A stretch of 64,000 bases of DNA, taken from Luteibacter sp. UNC138MFCol5.1 (lineage in GTDB: Bacteria > Pseudomonadota > Gammaproteobacteria > Xanthomonadales > Rhodanobacteraceae). The position numbers and the translations under genes were made by a program. Location: the NCBI RefSeq assembly GCF_900110505.1, contig NZ_FODZ01000006.1, forward strand, positions 169,097-233,096, written 5' to 3'. Positions 1-7,831 of the stretch are shown piece by piece (position 1 is the stretch's first letter; the number at the start of each line of letters is the position of its first letter). Under the pieces are notes generated by a model, which was not told where the DNA came from, did not search any database, and saw nothing but the letters and a program-made list of their open reading frames with translations.

Positions 1-516
1 CGCCTTCGAGACGAGCTCGCCCGCATGCAGCATCAGGTATTCGAGCACCTTGTATTCGTAGCTGGTGAGGTCGACCTGGCGGCCCTCGACGGTGACCGTC
101 TGCGCCGTGGTGTCGAGCTTGATCGGCCCGCAGGCCAGCACCGGCTTGGACCAGCCGCTCGCCCGGCGGACCAGCGCGTTGATGCGCGCGAGCAGTTCCT
201 CGACGTGGAACGGCTTCACCAGGTAGTCGTCGGCGCCGTGCTTCAGGCCCTCGACCTTGTCCTGCCAGCTGCCGCGCGCGGTGAGGATGAGGATCGGGTA
301 GCGCTGTCCGTGCTCGCGCAGGGCCTTGACCAGGTCCATGCCCGAGAGCTTGGGCAGGCCCAGGTCGATGATGGCTAGGTCGAACGGCACTTCGCGGCCG
401 AGGTACAGGCCTTCTTCGCCATCCTGGGCGGCATCGACGGCGAAGCCGTCGCGCTTCAGGCGCGCGGCGAGGGTCTCGCGCAGCGGGGCCTCGTCCTCTA
501 CGAGCAGGATTCGCAT
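1..516 (-). CDS. phoP: PhoP-like OmpR-family response regulator (C-terminus beyond window)
   Basis: This is a two-component response regulator that would control transcription when phosphorylated by a partner kinase lying off the left edge. Reverse translation from the ATG at 516 starts MRILLVEDEAPL, giving the receiver acidic patch. The phospho-acceptor Asp is about residue 51 in IIDLGLPK, and the conserved Lys is in LVKPFH. The DNA-binding domain begins around residue 130 and reads TSYEYKVLEYL before the window ends, so about 172 residues are visible of the usual 220-230. The receiver and linker closely resemble xanthomonad PhoP as I recall it. Its ATG overlaps the TGA of the upstream PepSY gene (TGATG), so the two are translationally coupled. 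The family is clear; the PhoP assignment is inferred from similarity and from the PepSY neighbour. Confidence 0.85.
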   Translation of the reverse strand, partial: MRILLVEDEAPLRETLAARLKRDGFAVDAAQDGEEGLYLGREVPFDLAIIDLGLPKLSGMDLVKALREHGQRYPILILTARGSWQDKVEGLKHGADDYLVKPFHVEELLARINALVRRASGWSKPVLACGPIKLDTTAQTVTVEGRQVDLTSYEYKVLEYLMLHAGELVSKA

Positions 517-803
517 CAATGTTTCTCCTTGTTATCCCCGGCGCTGGCGTCCAGGGGCTTGGCGGTTTCGGTTCGGATCGGCACGACCTTCACGTGTCCG
601 TCGAGGGTGAGCACCTTGACCCGGTATTCGGTGATCCGGCCGCGCTCGACGAGCCGCGTATCCGCCGACAGCACTTTCCCCCCGGTATCTTTCTGCACCT
701 TGCTCACGGCCTGCTCCAGCGTCAGCGACTGGTCGGCGAGGGCGGCGGCGGGCAAGGCGAGGCAGAACGCGGCGAAAAATAGCGGGCGAAACGTGATTTT
801 CAT
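516..803 (-). CDS. Small periplasmic PepSY-domain protein
   Basis: A 95-residue exported protein. I chose the ATG at 803 because MKITFRPLF opens a typical signal peptide ending near AALA-DQ; the reading frame extends 21 codons further upstream but that stretch is not signal-like. The mature part (LTLEQAVSKVQKDTGGKVL ... YRVKVLTLDGHVKVVPI) is a single PepSY domain, a fold found in peptidase propeptides and in small periplasmic partners of two-component systems. It is the first gene of an operon with the PhoP-like regulator, which it overlaps by one base. A role in modulating signalling or envelope proteases is inferred from this linkage only. Confidence 0.8.
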   Translation of the reverse strand: MKITFRPLFFAAFCLALPAAALADQSLTLEQAVSKVQKDTGGKVLSADTRLVERGRITEYRVKVLTLDGHVKVVPIRTETAKPLDASAGDNKEKH

Positions 804-900
804 GTCTGGCGCGGGGCGGCCGGTCGATTCGATCGGCCGATGATGCCGACGCCCTACCCGCCCCAAGCTGAACGAAACCCGATACAGCCCGGCTGTTGAA

Positions 901-981
901 GCGGACCTGGCCGCGACGGCTTTTCGCGAGGCGCCCGGGTCCTGCGGCTACCGGGCCACGCCGTATCGCGGCCAGGTCCGC
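901..981. repeat. REP-like long inverted repeat
   Basis: Two 16-base arms, gcggacctggccgcga at 901-916 and its exact complement at 966-981, flank a spacer that itself contains a gcccgg/ccgggc hairpin. The nested palindrome sits between the 5' end of the PepSY gene and the 3' end of the GNAT gene. That location and the 'ggagcggacctgg' flavour match extragenic REP elements of xanthomonads and pseudomonads. It could also act as a transcription barrier between the two units. Confidence 0.6.
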
Positions 982-995
982 TCCAACGCGTGCCG

Positions 996-1502
996 TCAGG
1001 CCAGCCGTTCGAGCATCGTCACCGGCTTGCCGCGGTACTCGGCCTGGCCGAACGGGCGGTAGCCCAGGCGCTCGCCGAGGCGCAGCGAAGGCGTATTGGC
1101 CGGATCGATGATGCAGACGGTGCGGCCCTTGTCGCGCCGCTCGAAGAACCAGTCATGGACCGCCTCGAGGGCCTCGGTGCCGTAACCCTTTCCTTGCGCG
1201 GCGCTCGCCAGCGCCCAGGCGCCTTCCGGGAAAGGATCGAAGCTATCCCCGAGACCGCGATGGAAGTGCGCCAGCCCCATCTCGCCGACGTACCGTCCGC
1301 CCTGCTTCTCCCTGAGGGTGAAGAGGCCATACCCGAAGGACGTCCAGTGCCCCACGTTGCGCAGCAGCTTGATCCAGGTGTCTTCCGGCAGCGCGTTGCC
1401 ACCGATGAACGCCATCACCTTCGGATCGCTGCGCATGACGTTGCAATCCTCGAAGTCGGAGAGCGCGCAGGGCGTGAGGATCAGGCGTTCGGTGACGATC
1501 AT
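996..1502 (-). CDS. GNAT-family N-acetyltransferase (RimJ/RimL-like)
   Basis: A 168-residue acyl-CoA-dependent acetyltransferase. The opening TERLILTP is the signature start of the RimJ/RimL/Acetyltransf_3 subgroup. The acetyl-CoA pyrophosphate loop appears as AAQGKGYGTEAL (Q-x-x-G-x-G/A pattern) near residue 102, followed by the late strand and helix IDPANTPSLRLGERLGYRP. The length is normal for a single-domain enzyme. The substrate may be a ribosomal protein N-terminus, another amine or a small metabolite and cannot be read from sequence. It stands alone between the REP-like repeat and dusA. Confidence 0.85.
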   Translation of the reverse strand: MIVTERLILTPCALSDFEDCNVMRSDPKVMAFIGGNALPEDTWIKLLRNVGHWTSFGYGLFTLREKQGGRYVGEMGLAHFHRGLGDSFDPFPEGAWALASAAQGKGYGTEALEAVHDWFFERRDKGRTVCIIDPANTPSLRLGERLGYRPFGQAEYRGKPVTMLERLA

Positions 1503-1535
1503 GCGGTCCTGGCCTCGGTGGACGTCGACGGGTGA

Positions 1536-2516
1536 CTAAGCGGCCTGCCGGAAGGCCGAGAGCGCGGATTCGATCAGCCCCCAGTCGGCACCCGGAAGGT
1601 GCGCGCCTTCGGAGAGCTGACGACGGAAACCGCGTGCGCCCGGCTCGCCCTGGAACAGACCTAGGATGTGCCGCGTGATGTGCTTGAGCTGCGTGCCACG
1701 CGCCAGCTCGGCATCGATATAGATGCGCATGCGCTCCAGCACGTCGACGCGATCGGGCAAGGGCGTGCCGTACAGCGCGGCCTCGAGCTGCGCCAGCACG
1801 AACGGGTCGTGGTAGGCGGCCCGGCCGAGCATCACGCCGTCCACGTGTCGCAGGTGTTCGCGCACGGCGTCCACGGTCGTGATGCCGCCGTTGATGACGA
1901 CGGTCAGCTCGGGGAATTCACGCTTCAGCCGGTAGACGCGCTGGTAGTCCAGCGGTGGGATCTCCCGGTTCTCCTTCGGGCTGAGGCCCTCGAGCCACGC
2001 CTTGCGCGCATGCACGACGAGGATCCGCACGCCCGCTTCGACCAGCGTGGTGGTGAAGCGCTGCAGATCGGCGTATTCGTCCTGGTCGTCGACTCCGATG
2101 CGGCACTTCACCGTCACCGGCACGTCGACGACGTCGGCCATCGCGCGCACGCAGTCGCCGACCAGCTCCGGCTCGCGCATGAGGCAGGCGCCGAATTTTC
2201 CCGACTGCACGCGATCGGACGGGCAACCCACGTTGAGGTTGATCTCGTCGTACCCGGCGTTGGCTCCCATGACGGCCGCCTTCGCGAGCTCGACGGGATC
2301 GCTCCCGCCCAGCTGCAGGGCCACCGGGTGCTCCTCGTGGCTGTGCTCCAGCAGACGCATCTGGTGGCCGCGCACGAGCGCGGGGCTCGTCACCATCTCG
2401 GTATACAGACGCGCATGGGGCGACAACAGCCGGTGGAAGTACCGGCAATGCCGGTCCGTCCAGTCGAGCATGGGGGCGACCGTGAGGCGGTGGGAGGCGG
2501 GGTCGATCGGTTGCAT
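1536..2516 (-). CDS. dusA: tRNA-dihydrouridine(20/20a) synthase DusA
   Basis: A flavin-dependent enzyme that reduces uridines 20/20a in the D-loop of tRNA. The protein follows E. coli DusA almost motif by motif: VAPMLDWTDRHCRYF at the N-terminus, EINLNVGCPSDRV with the catalytic Cys in GCP, HARKAWLEGLSPKENR, the FMN-binding VINGGI segment, and HITRHILGLFQGEPGAR near the C-terminus. The ATG at 2516 gives 326 residues, matching the family; an ATG three codons upstream (2525) is an alternative. The same frame continues open through the LysR gene upstream, but that translates to low-complexity antisense-like sequence. It lies directly downstream of the LysR gene (10 bases) and may be read through from it. 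Confidence 0.96.
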   Translation of the reverse strand: MQPIDPASHRLTVAPMLDWTDRHCRYFHRLLSPHARLYTEMVTSPALVRGHQMRLLEHSHEEHPVALQLGGSDPVELAKAAVMGANAGYDEINLNVGCPSDRVQSGKFGACLMREPELVGDCVRAMADVVDVPVTVKCRIGVDDQDEYADLQRFTTTLVEAGVRILVVHARKAWLEGLSPKENREIPPLDYQRVYRLKREFPELTVVINGGITTVDAVREHLRHVDGVMLGRAAYHDPFVLAQLEAALYGTPLPDRVDVLERMRIYIDAELARGTQLKHITRHILGLFQGEPGARGFRRQLSEGAHLPGADWGLIESALSAFRQAA

Positions 2517-2526
2517 GCCGGGCATT

Positions 2527-3462
2527 TTAGCCGGTTCGGCGCTCGTCCGATCCGGGACGGTCGAACGGCGCCCGGTCCAGCAGGCAGTCGATGAAGGCCG
2601 CGAGGGGGGCGGGCCGGTGCTCGCGGTTCGGGTAGTAGAGGAACAGGCCGGGGCGCGAGATCGACCAGTCCGAGAGCACCTGCACGAGGCGTCCCTGGGC
2701 GAGCAGCTCGCCGACACCGTCGCGCTCGAAGTGATAGGCGATGCCGAGACCCTCGACCGCGGCGGCGATGCCGATGTCGGCATGGTTCGTGACCACGGGG
2801 CCGTCCACCTCGACCTCGAATCGCTTGCCCCGCTTCATGAACTCCCAGCGGTAGCGCCTGCCGTCCATCTGCAGACGCCAATTGATGCAGGCGTGCCGGT
2901 GCAGGTCCGAAGGTGACCGCGGCGTGCCGTGACGGGCGAGGTAATCCGGCGACGCGACGGCCACCATGTCCAGATCCGGTGTCAGGCGGATGGCCACCAT
3001 GTCCTTCTCCAGTTGCCCGCCCACGCGGATGCCCGCGTCGAAGCGGCCGCTGACGATGTCGGCCAGCGCGTCGTCGACCACGACGTCGATCACGATATCG
3101 GGGTGCACCCGGTGGAAGCGTGACAGCCGTGGCGCGATGATCGTGCGCGCGGCGATGCCCAGGGTGTTGATGCGAAGCGTGCCGCTCATCCGCCCGGTCG
3201 ACTCGCCGGCTTCCGCGACAGCGACGTCCATCTCCCGGAACAAAGGCGCGATCCGCGCGTAGAGCCGCTCACCGCTGGCGGACGGCGCGACGCTGCGCGT
3301 CGTGCGATTGAGGAGACGCGCGCCGATACGGCCTTCGAGCTGACGGATCGTCTGACTGAGCGCGGACGGCGAGATGCCGAGGTGTTCCGCCGCGCGCGCG
3401 AAGCTCTGCCGCTCCACGACGGCGACGAAGGCTTTCAGTTCGGCGAAATCGGATCCGCGCAT
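2527..3462 (-). CDS. LysR-family transcriptional regulator
   Basis: A 311-residue LysR regulator. The winged helix-turn-helix occupies residues 6-64 (SFARAAEHLGISPSALSQTI, then LEGRIGARLLNRTTR). A substrate-binding domain of two Rossmann-like lobes follows from about residue 90 (GTLRINTLGIAARTIIAPRL). The length and the tail are typical of the subfamily that begins MRGSDFAELKAF. It is transcribed away from the SDR gene at 3644 across a 181-base spacer, the usual arrangement of a LysR regulator and its target. The effector is unknown. Confidence 0.92.
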   Translation of the reverse strand: MRGSDFAELKAFVAVVERQSFARAAEHLGISPSALSQTIRQLEGRIGARLLNRTTRSVAPSASGERLYARIAPLFREMDVAVAEAGESTGRMSGTLRINTLGIAARTIIAPRLSRFHRVHPDIVIDVVVDDALADIVSGRFDAGIRVGGQLEKDMVAIRLTPDLDMVAVASPDYLARHGTPRSPSDLHRHACINWRLQMDGRRYRWEFMKRGKRFEVEVDGPVVTNHADIGIAAAVEGLGIAYHFERDGVGELLAQGRLVQVLSDWSISRPGLFLYYPNREHRPAPLAAFIDCLLDRAPFDRPGSDERRTG

Positions 3463-3559
3463 TATGCATCGTTCGCTACATAGCCAATTCGGATACTAGG
3501 TGATTCTCTGAACAGACGCGAGCGCGCATCCTCGGACCGTCCTCACCACGGAGTCCACC

Positions 3560-3647
3560 ATGTCGACCCTCACCCTCCCCCGAATCGATCGCCGCGTACT
3601 TCGTCCTCGAACGTGCCCTGATGGCGAGCCTGGAGATCACCGCATGA
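3560..3647 (+). pseudogene. Frameshifted N-terminal remnant, SnoaL/NTF2-like
   Basis: An ATG at 3560 with an upstream cggag reads MSTLTLP, then runs into five consecutive C residues (3577-3581). If one C is removed the frame continues ESIAAYF, VLERAL, MASLEITA and stops at a TGA overlapping the ATG of the SDR gene (3644). Many SnoaL-like polyketide-cyclase-fold proteins start with MSTLTLPxxIAAYF, so this looks like the stump of such a gene, shortened to about 27 codons and possibly frameshifted. Read without the shift, the same ATG would add 28 residues to the SDR that do not resemble the family. A functional leader peptide coupled to the SDR is the other possibility. Confidence 0.45.
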
Positions 3648-4426
3648 GCTTCGACCTTCAGCTCGACGGCCTGCGTGCCGTGGTCACCGGCGGCACGATG
3701 GGCCTTGGCGCGGCCGTCGTGCAGGGGCTCGTCGATGCCGGCGCCCGCGTGGTCGCCTCGGCGCGTGGCGAGCCGGCCGCGCCCATCGACGGCGTCACGT
3801 ACATCGCCGCGGACCTGACGACGGCGGAAGGCGTGACGCATCTCGCGCAGAGCGTTCTGCGGGAATGGGGCGCCGTCGATATCGTGATCGACACGGTCGG
3901 CGGCTCCGCCACGCCCACTGGCGGCTACGCGGCCATCACCGACGAGCACTGGATGGCGGAGCTCAACCTGAACCTGCTGTCCGCGGTACGCCTCGATCGC
4001 GCGCTGTTGCCCGCGATGCTCGCGCGAGGTTCGGGCGTGATTGTCCATGTGAGTTCGATCCAGCGCGTGATGCCCCTGCCCGAGTCCACCACGGCGTATG
4101 CCGCCGCGAAGGCGGCGCTCACCACGTACAGCAAATCGCTGGCGAAGGAAGTGACGCCCAGGGGCGTGCGCGTGCTGTCGGTCGCACCGGGATGGATCGA
4201 AACGGAAGCGTCCGTCACGTTCGCGGAACGTCTGGGATCGAGCGCCGGAACCGACTACGAGGGTGGCAAGCGGATGATCATCGATGCACTGGGCGGCATT
4301 CCGCTGGGCCGGCCCGCGACGCCTCGGGAAGTAGCCGACCTCATCGTCTTCCTGGCATCGCCGCGCGCCGCGTCGATCTCGGGTTCCGAACACCGGATCG
4401 ACGGCGGCACCGTCAGAACACTCTAG
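3644..4426 (+). CDS. Short-chain dehydrogenase/reductase (SDR)
   Basis: A 260-residue classical-type SDR using NAD(P)H. The Rossmann glycine motif is TGGTMGLG near residue 15. The active site has the Ser of HVSSIQ and the YxxxK pair Tyr152/Lys156 (YAAAK). The C-terminus ISGSEHRIDGGTVRTL matches the usual SGxxxxxDGG ending. The ATG at 3644 is chosen because the family begins just before the cofactor motif. The NAG motif that normally follows the third strand is replaced by DTVGG, a variant seen in some oxidoreductase subgroups. It is probably controlled by the divergent LysR gene at 2527-3462. The substrate is unknown. Confidence 0.88.
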   Translation: MSFDLQLDGLRAVVTGGTMGLGAAVVQGLVDAGARVVASARGEPAAPIDGVTYIAADLTTAEGVTHLAQSVLREWGAVDIVIDTVGGSATPTGGYAAITDEHWMAELNLNLLSAVRLDRALLPAMLARGSGVIVHVSSIQRVMPLPESTTAYAAAKAALTTYSKSLAKEVTPRGVRVLSVAPGWIETEASVTFAERLGSSAGTDYEGGKRMIIDALGGIPLGRPATPREVADLIVFLASPRAASISGSEHRIDGGTVRTL

Positions 4427-4545
4427 GTTCGCCCACGGTCGTCCCGTTTAAACCCTTTCCCTGTTCCACGCATCTTCGAACGGCTCGCGGGAGCCGGACG
4501 TGCGTCGTCCGGCCGGATACCAGTCGATGGAACAGGGGGATACCG

Positions 4546-5370
4546 ATGGGATTGTCGAAAGGACGAAACGTGTGGTCGTTGCTCGGCTGGATCGGCGGGG
4601 TGGCGTTCATCTCCGCCCCGCTATCCAGCCTCGCGCGGGAAGCGCCGGATCCGGTACGCGTGATGATCGTGGGCGTGTCCCACATGGCGAATCCCGGCCA
4701 CGATCTGCACAACATGACGCACGACGACGTGCTCGCTCCCAGGCGGCAGGCCGAGATCGAAGCGGTGACCGAACAGATCGCCCGCTTCGGCCCCACGAAG
4801 GTGGCGATCGAGATGGCGAAGGACGCGGCCGACGCCCAATACGCCAGCTACCTCGACGGAAGTCTGGCGCCTTCGCGCAGCGAGCGCGTCCAGCTCGGTT
4901 TCCGGCTCGCGAAACGGGTGCGATCGAGGTCGATCTTCGGCATCGATGCCGATGGCGACTTTCCTTTTGAGCCGGTCAAGGCATACGCGGAAGCCCACGG
5001 CATGAAGGCGATGCTCGACGAGCAGGATGCCGCGATCGAGCGCGACCTCGCCGAGGAAAGCCGCATCCTCGCGACCGGCAGCATCGGCGCGGAGCTCCGC
5101 TATCTCAACAACGCCGCGCGACTGTCGAAGGACAACGCGTGGTACCGGACCGCGTTGTTGGTCGGATCGGGCGACCTCCAGCCCGGCGCCGATCTGCTGA
5201 GCGCGTGGTATCGCCGGAACCTCCTGATCTGCGCGAAACTGCTACAGATCAGCCGGCCCGGCGACCGCATCGTCGTGTTCTTCGGCGCCGGCCACGCGTT
5301 CCTGCTTCGCCAGTGCGTCAGCGAAACGCCGGGCTTCGTGCTCGTCGAGCCGAACGATTACCTTCGTTGA
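4546..5370 (+). CDS. Exported DUF5694-type protein (TraB/GumN-like)
   Basis: A 274-residue protein. The ATG at 4546 follows an agggggat Shine-Dalgarno, and the first 30 residues form a signal peptide or anchor (WSLLGWIGGVAFISAPLSSLA). The mature region carries VMIVGVSHMANPGHDLHN, then DDVLAPRRQAEIEAV and FGPTKVAIEMA, and ends with VVFFGAGHAFLLRQ. This set is typical of DUF5694, distantly related to TraB/PrgY/GumN putative erythromycin-esterase-like hydrolases, whose paired GxxH motifs it shares. The biochemical function is not established. The same frame is open far upstream through the SDR gene, but that is coincidental GC-rich reading. Confidence 0.75.
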   Translation: MGLSKGRNVWSLLGWIGGVAFISAPLSSLAREAPDPVRVMIVGVSHMANPGHDLHNMTHDDVLAPRRQAEIEAVTEQIARFGPTKVAIEMAKDAADAQYASYLDGSLAPSRSERVQLGFRLAKRVRSRSIFGIDADGDFPFEPVKAYAEAHGMKAMLDEQDAAIERDLAEESRILATGSIGAELRYLNNAARLSKDNAWYRTALLVGSGDLQPGADLLSAWYRRNLLICAKLLQISRPGDRIVVFFGAGHAFLLRQCVSETPGFVLVEPNDYLR

Positions 5371-5377
5371 GCATGCG

Positions 5378-6262
5378 TCAGGCCGACAAGGCGCCCGCCT
5401 TGTCCGCGATGAATGCCTGTAGCGAGGCGGGCGCGCGACCGAGGATCGCCGCGAGGTCGTCGGTGACGATGCCCAGGCTGCCCGCGCGCGTCGCGACTTC
5501 CATCGAAACGAGGATGGGGATGATGCCTTCGGGCACGCCGGCGGCGGCAAGGCCCCCGGCGAGCTGCTCGTCCGTGACGTGCACGACGTCGAGCGGTTTG
5601 CCGGTGGACGTGCGCACGAGCGCGGCGATCTCCTCGACGGTGAAGGCTTCGCTGCCGGTGAGGGTATAGGTGCGGCTCCCGGACGGCGCCTCGGCGAGCA
5701 CCGCCGCGATGGCCTCCGCGATCTCGTCGCGCGCCGCGTACGACGTCCTGCCCTGCTCGCTGGCCGTATACCAGTGACCGGACCGGAGCGCGGCCGGCAC
5801 CGACATGAAGAGGTTCTCGTGGTACCAGCCGTTGCGGAACACGGTGACCGGCAGACCCGTGGCGTGCAGCGCTTCTTCCGTCAGCGCGTGATCCGGCGCG
5901 AACGAGATCGGCGACGTCTCCGGCGCCGGCAGCGACGTATAGGCGAGGTGGCGGACACCGGCCGCGACGGCCGCCTGCACGGCGTTGCGATGCTGGCGCA
6001 GGCGATGCCCATCCTGCGTCAGCACGTCGGTGGAGATGATCAGCACGGTCCCGGCTCCCGCGAACGCGCTCGTCAGGCCCGGCACGTCGTCGAAATCGGC
6101 CTTGCGAACGGTGACGCCGCGCGCCGCGAGGTCGGCGACCTTCTCCGGGTGACGCGTGCCGGCCATGATGCGCTCCGGTGCCACCCCGCAGGCGAGGAGG
6201 TGGCGCACGACCGCGCCGCCCAGATGACCGGCGGCGCCGGTGATGAAGATCGTGTCGCTCAT
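5378..6262 (-). CDS. qorB: NmrA-like NAD(P)H:quinone oxidoreductase (QorB type)
   Basis: A 294-residue atypical SDR of the NmrA/QorB group. The ATG at 6262 is chosen because MSDTIFITGAAGHLGG starts directly with the nucleotide-binding strand (GxxGxxG). Residues TRHPEKVADLAARGV, IAYTSL-like LAYTSLPAPETSP and FRNGWYHEN follow the pattern of E. coli QorB (YtfG), which reduces quinones with NADPH. There is no classical YxxxK site, as expected for NmrA-like proteins. It is divergent from an HxlR-family regulator at 6347, the same pairing as ytfG-ytfH in E. coli and qor2-qorR in Corynebacterium, so oxidant- or quinone-controlled expression is likely. Confidence 0.85.
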   Translation of the reverse strand: MSDTIFITGAAGHLGGAVVRHLLACGVAPERIMAGTRHPEKVADLAARGVTVRKADFDDVPGLTSAFAGAGTVLIISTDVLTQDGHRLRQHRNAVQAAVAAGVRHLAYTSLPAPETSPISFAPDHALTEEALHATGLPVTVFRNGWYHENLFMSVPAALRSGHWYTASEQGRTSYAARDEIAEAIAAVLAEAPSGSRTYTLTGSEAFTVEEIAALVRTSTGKPLDVVHVTDEQLAGGLAAAGVPEGIIPILVSMEVATRAGSLGIVTDDLAAILGRAPASLQAFIADKAGALSA

Positions 6263-6280
6263 GCCTGTGCATCCTGTCGA

Positions 6281-6304
6281 GTGATACTCTCTTTTTGAGA
6301 GCAC
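6281..6304. promoter_or_regulatory. Candidate HxlR-type operator
   Basis: A dyad ctctc-ttttt-gagag (6287-6301) lies midway between the divergent quinone reductase (ATG at 6262) and the HxlR regulator. Its position is right for a regulator binding site controlling both genes. This is inferred from symmetry and location only. Confidence 0.45.
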
Positions 6305-6346
6305 CTGAAAGATCGGGCATGTGACGGCTTCCGTAAAGGAGGCACT

Positions 6347-6781
6347 TTGACTGGCGATAGGCACAAAATGGGAACTACCCCGCCGGAAACCCGGGTGTCG
6401 CGGATGCTGGCGCGCCAGCGCGCGATCACCGGCAACATCAACGACTGCCCCGTGCGCGACGTCCTCGATGTCATCGGAGGCCGGTGGAGCACGCTCCTGC
6501 TCATGGCGCTGGCGGAACGCCCCTACCGCTTCGGCGAGCTGCGCCGCCTCGTGCCCGATATCTCACAGCGCATGCTCACGCAGACGCTGCACGATCTGCA
6601 GCGCGAGGGATACGTCCATCGCGAAGTGTTCCCGACGCGACCACCCAGCGTCGAATACAGCATGACGGACCTCGGGCGGTCGATCTTCGAACCGATCCGC
6701 GGACTGCTGCAGTGGGCGACTAGCAACGTCGAAGCGGTGCACGCCGCCCGGAAAGCGTTCGACGAGCAGCACCCGGGTTGA
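6347..6781 (+). CDS. HxlR-family (DUF24) transcriptional regulator
   Basis: A winged-helix regulator of 144 residues from a TTG start at 6347 that sits four bases after a near-perfect aaaggagg. An ATG at 6368 would give 137 residues but has no good ribosome binding site. The core reads CPVRDVLDVIGGRWSTLLLMAL, then RFGELRRLVPDISQRMLTQTL and SVEYSMTDLGRS, which is diagnostic for HxlR. Cys34 occupies the position of the redox-sensing Cys in QorR, YodB and HypR relatives. Together with the adjacent QorB-like enzyme this suggests a quinone- or electrophile-responsive repressor. Confidence 0.9.
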   Translation: MTGDRHKMGTTPPETRVSRMLARQRAITGNINDCPVRDVLDVIGGRWSTLLLMALAERPYRFGELRRLVPDISQRMLTQTLHDLQREGYVHREVFPTRPPSVEYSMTDLGRSIFEPIRGLLQWATSNVEAVHAARKAFDEQHPG

Positions 6782-6859
6782 TCCGTTGTCCCGACGCGAC
6801 CGTGCCAAGTACCATGACGCCCCAAACGACGTATCCACATCTCCAAGGAAGCGCGGACC

Positions 6860-7831
6860 ATGGAAACCCCTGAGCTGGATATCGCCGTAGTCATTCCCTG
6901 CTACAACGAAGCGGTCGCGATTGGCGCGGTCGTCGACGCGTTTCGCGCGAGCCTGCCCCGCGCACGGATCGTGGTGTTCGACAACAACTCGACGGACGGC
7001 ACGGCCGACGTGGCGCGCCGGCGTGGCGCCGAGGTGCGCATCGAGCGCATGCAGGGCAAGGGCAACGTCGTCCGCAGCATGTTCGCGAAGATCGACGCCG
7101 ACATTTATCTCATGGCGGACGGCGACGCGACCTACGACGCCAGCGCCGCGCCCGGGCTCGTCCAACGCCTCGTCGATGAAGACCTCGACCTTGTGGTCGG
7201 CACGCGCGTGACATCGGAACAGAAGGCCTATCGATCCGGTCATCAGTTCGGTAACCGGGCGCTCACGAGCCTAACCGGCTGGATCTTCGGCCGATCGTTC
7301 ACGGATATGCTCTCGGGGTACCGGGTCATGTCGCGCCGCTTCGCCAAATCGTTCCCCGCACACGCGCAAGGGTTCGATACCGAGGTAGAGCTCGCCGTGC
7401 ATGCGCTGGAACTGCGGCTGGGCACTGCCGAGGTCCCCACGCGCTACTTCTCGCGCCCGGAGGGCTCGCACAGCAAGCTCAACACCTATCGAGACGGCTG
7501 GCGGATTCTGAAGACGATCGTCCGGATGACCAAGAACGGCAAGCCGCTCGCCTTCTTTTCCACAGCGGGCTTCATCTGCGCCCTCGTCGCAGTGGGTCTC
7601 GCGTTGCCGCTGATCGCCACCTATATGCAGACGGGCCTCGTGCCCCGCTTTCCCACGGCCATCCTTAGTGCGTCGCTCGTCCTGCTCGGAAGCATTTTCC
7701 TAGTCTGCGGCCTCGTGCTGGATACGGTAACGCTCGGACGCCGCGAGCAGAAGTACGCAAACTATCTCCTCCATGCCAAGCGAGCGACTCGCAGCGAAGC
7801 GCCAGCGAGGCACAGCGATGCCATTCATTGA
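6860..7831 (+). CDS. GT2 glycosyltransferase with C-terminal membrane segments
   Basis: A 323-residue family 2 glycosyltransferase of the DPM1/GtrB type, which moves a sugar from a nucleotide donor to a polyprenyl phosphate at the inner face of the membrane. The GT-A domain (about residues 7-225) has VVIPCYNEA, FDNNSTDGTADVA, the metal-binding MADGDATYD and GYRVMSRRF. Two hydrophobic helices follow (about 235-257 and 268-290), then TLGRREQKY. The ATG lies after caaggaag. It overlaps the next gene, an integral membrane protein, by 14 bases. Such pairs often work together, with the lipid-linked sugar made here being passed to an acceptor outside the membrane. Confidence 0.88.
   Translation: METPELDIAVVIPCYNEAVAIGAVVDAFRASLPRARIVVFDNNSTDGTADVARRRGAEVRIERMQGKGNVVRSMFAKIDADIYLMADGDATYDASAAPGLVQRLVDEDLDLVVGTRVTSEQKAYRSGHQFGNRALTSLTGWIFGRSFTDMLSGYRVMSRRFAKSFPAHAQGFDTEVELAVHALELRLGTAEVPTRYFSRPEGSHSKLNTYRDGWRILKTIVRMTKNGKPLAFFSTAGFICALVAVGLALPLIATYMQTGLVPRFPTAILSASLVLLGSIFLVCGLVLDTVTLGRREQKYANYLLHAKRATRSEAPARHSDAIH

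Noticed and set aside
1536..2783. N-terminal extension of DusA into the LysR gene
   Set aside because: The extra 89 codons are Ser/Arg/Thr-rich antisense-like sequence and DusA starts normally near 2516.
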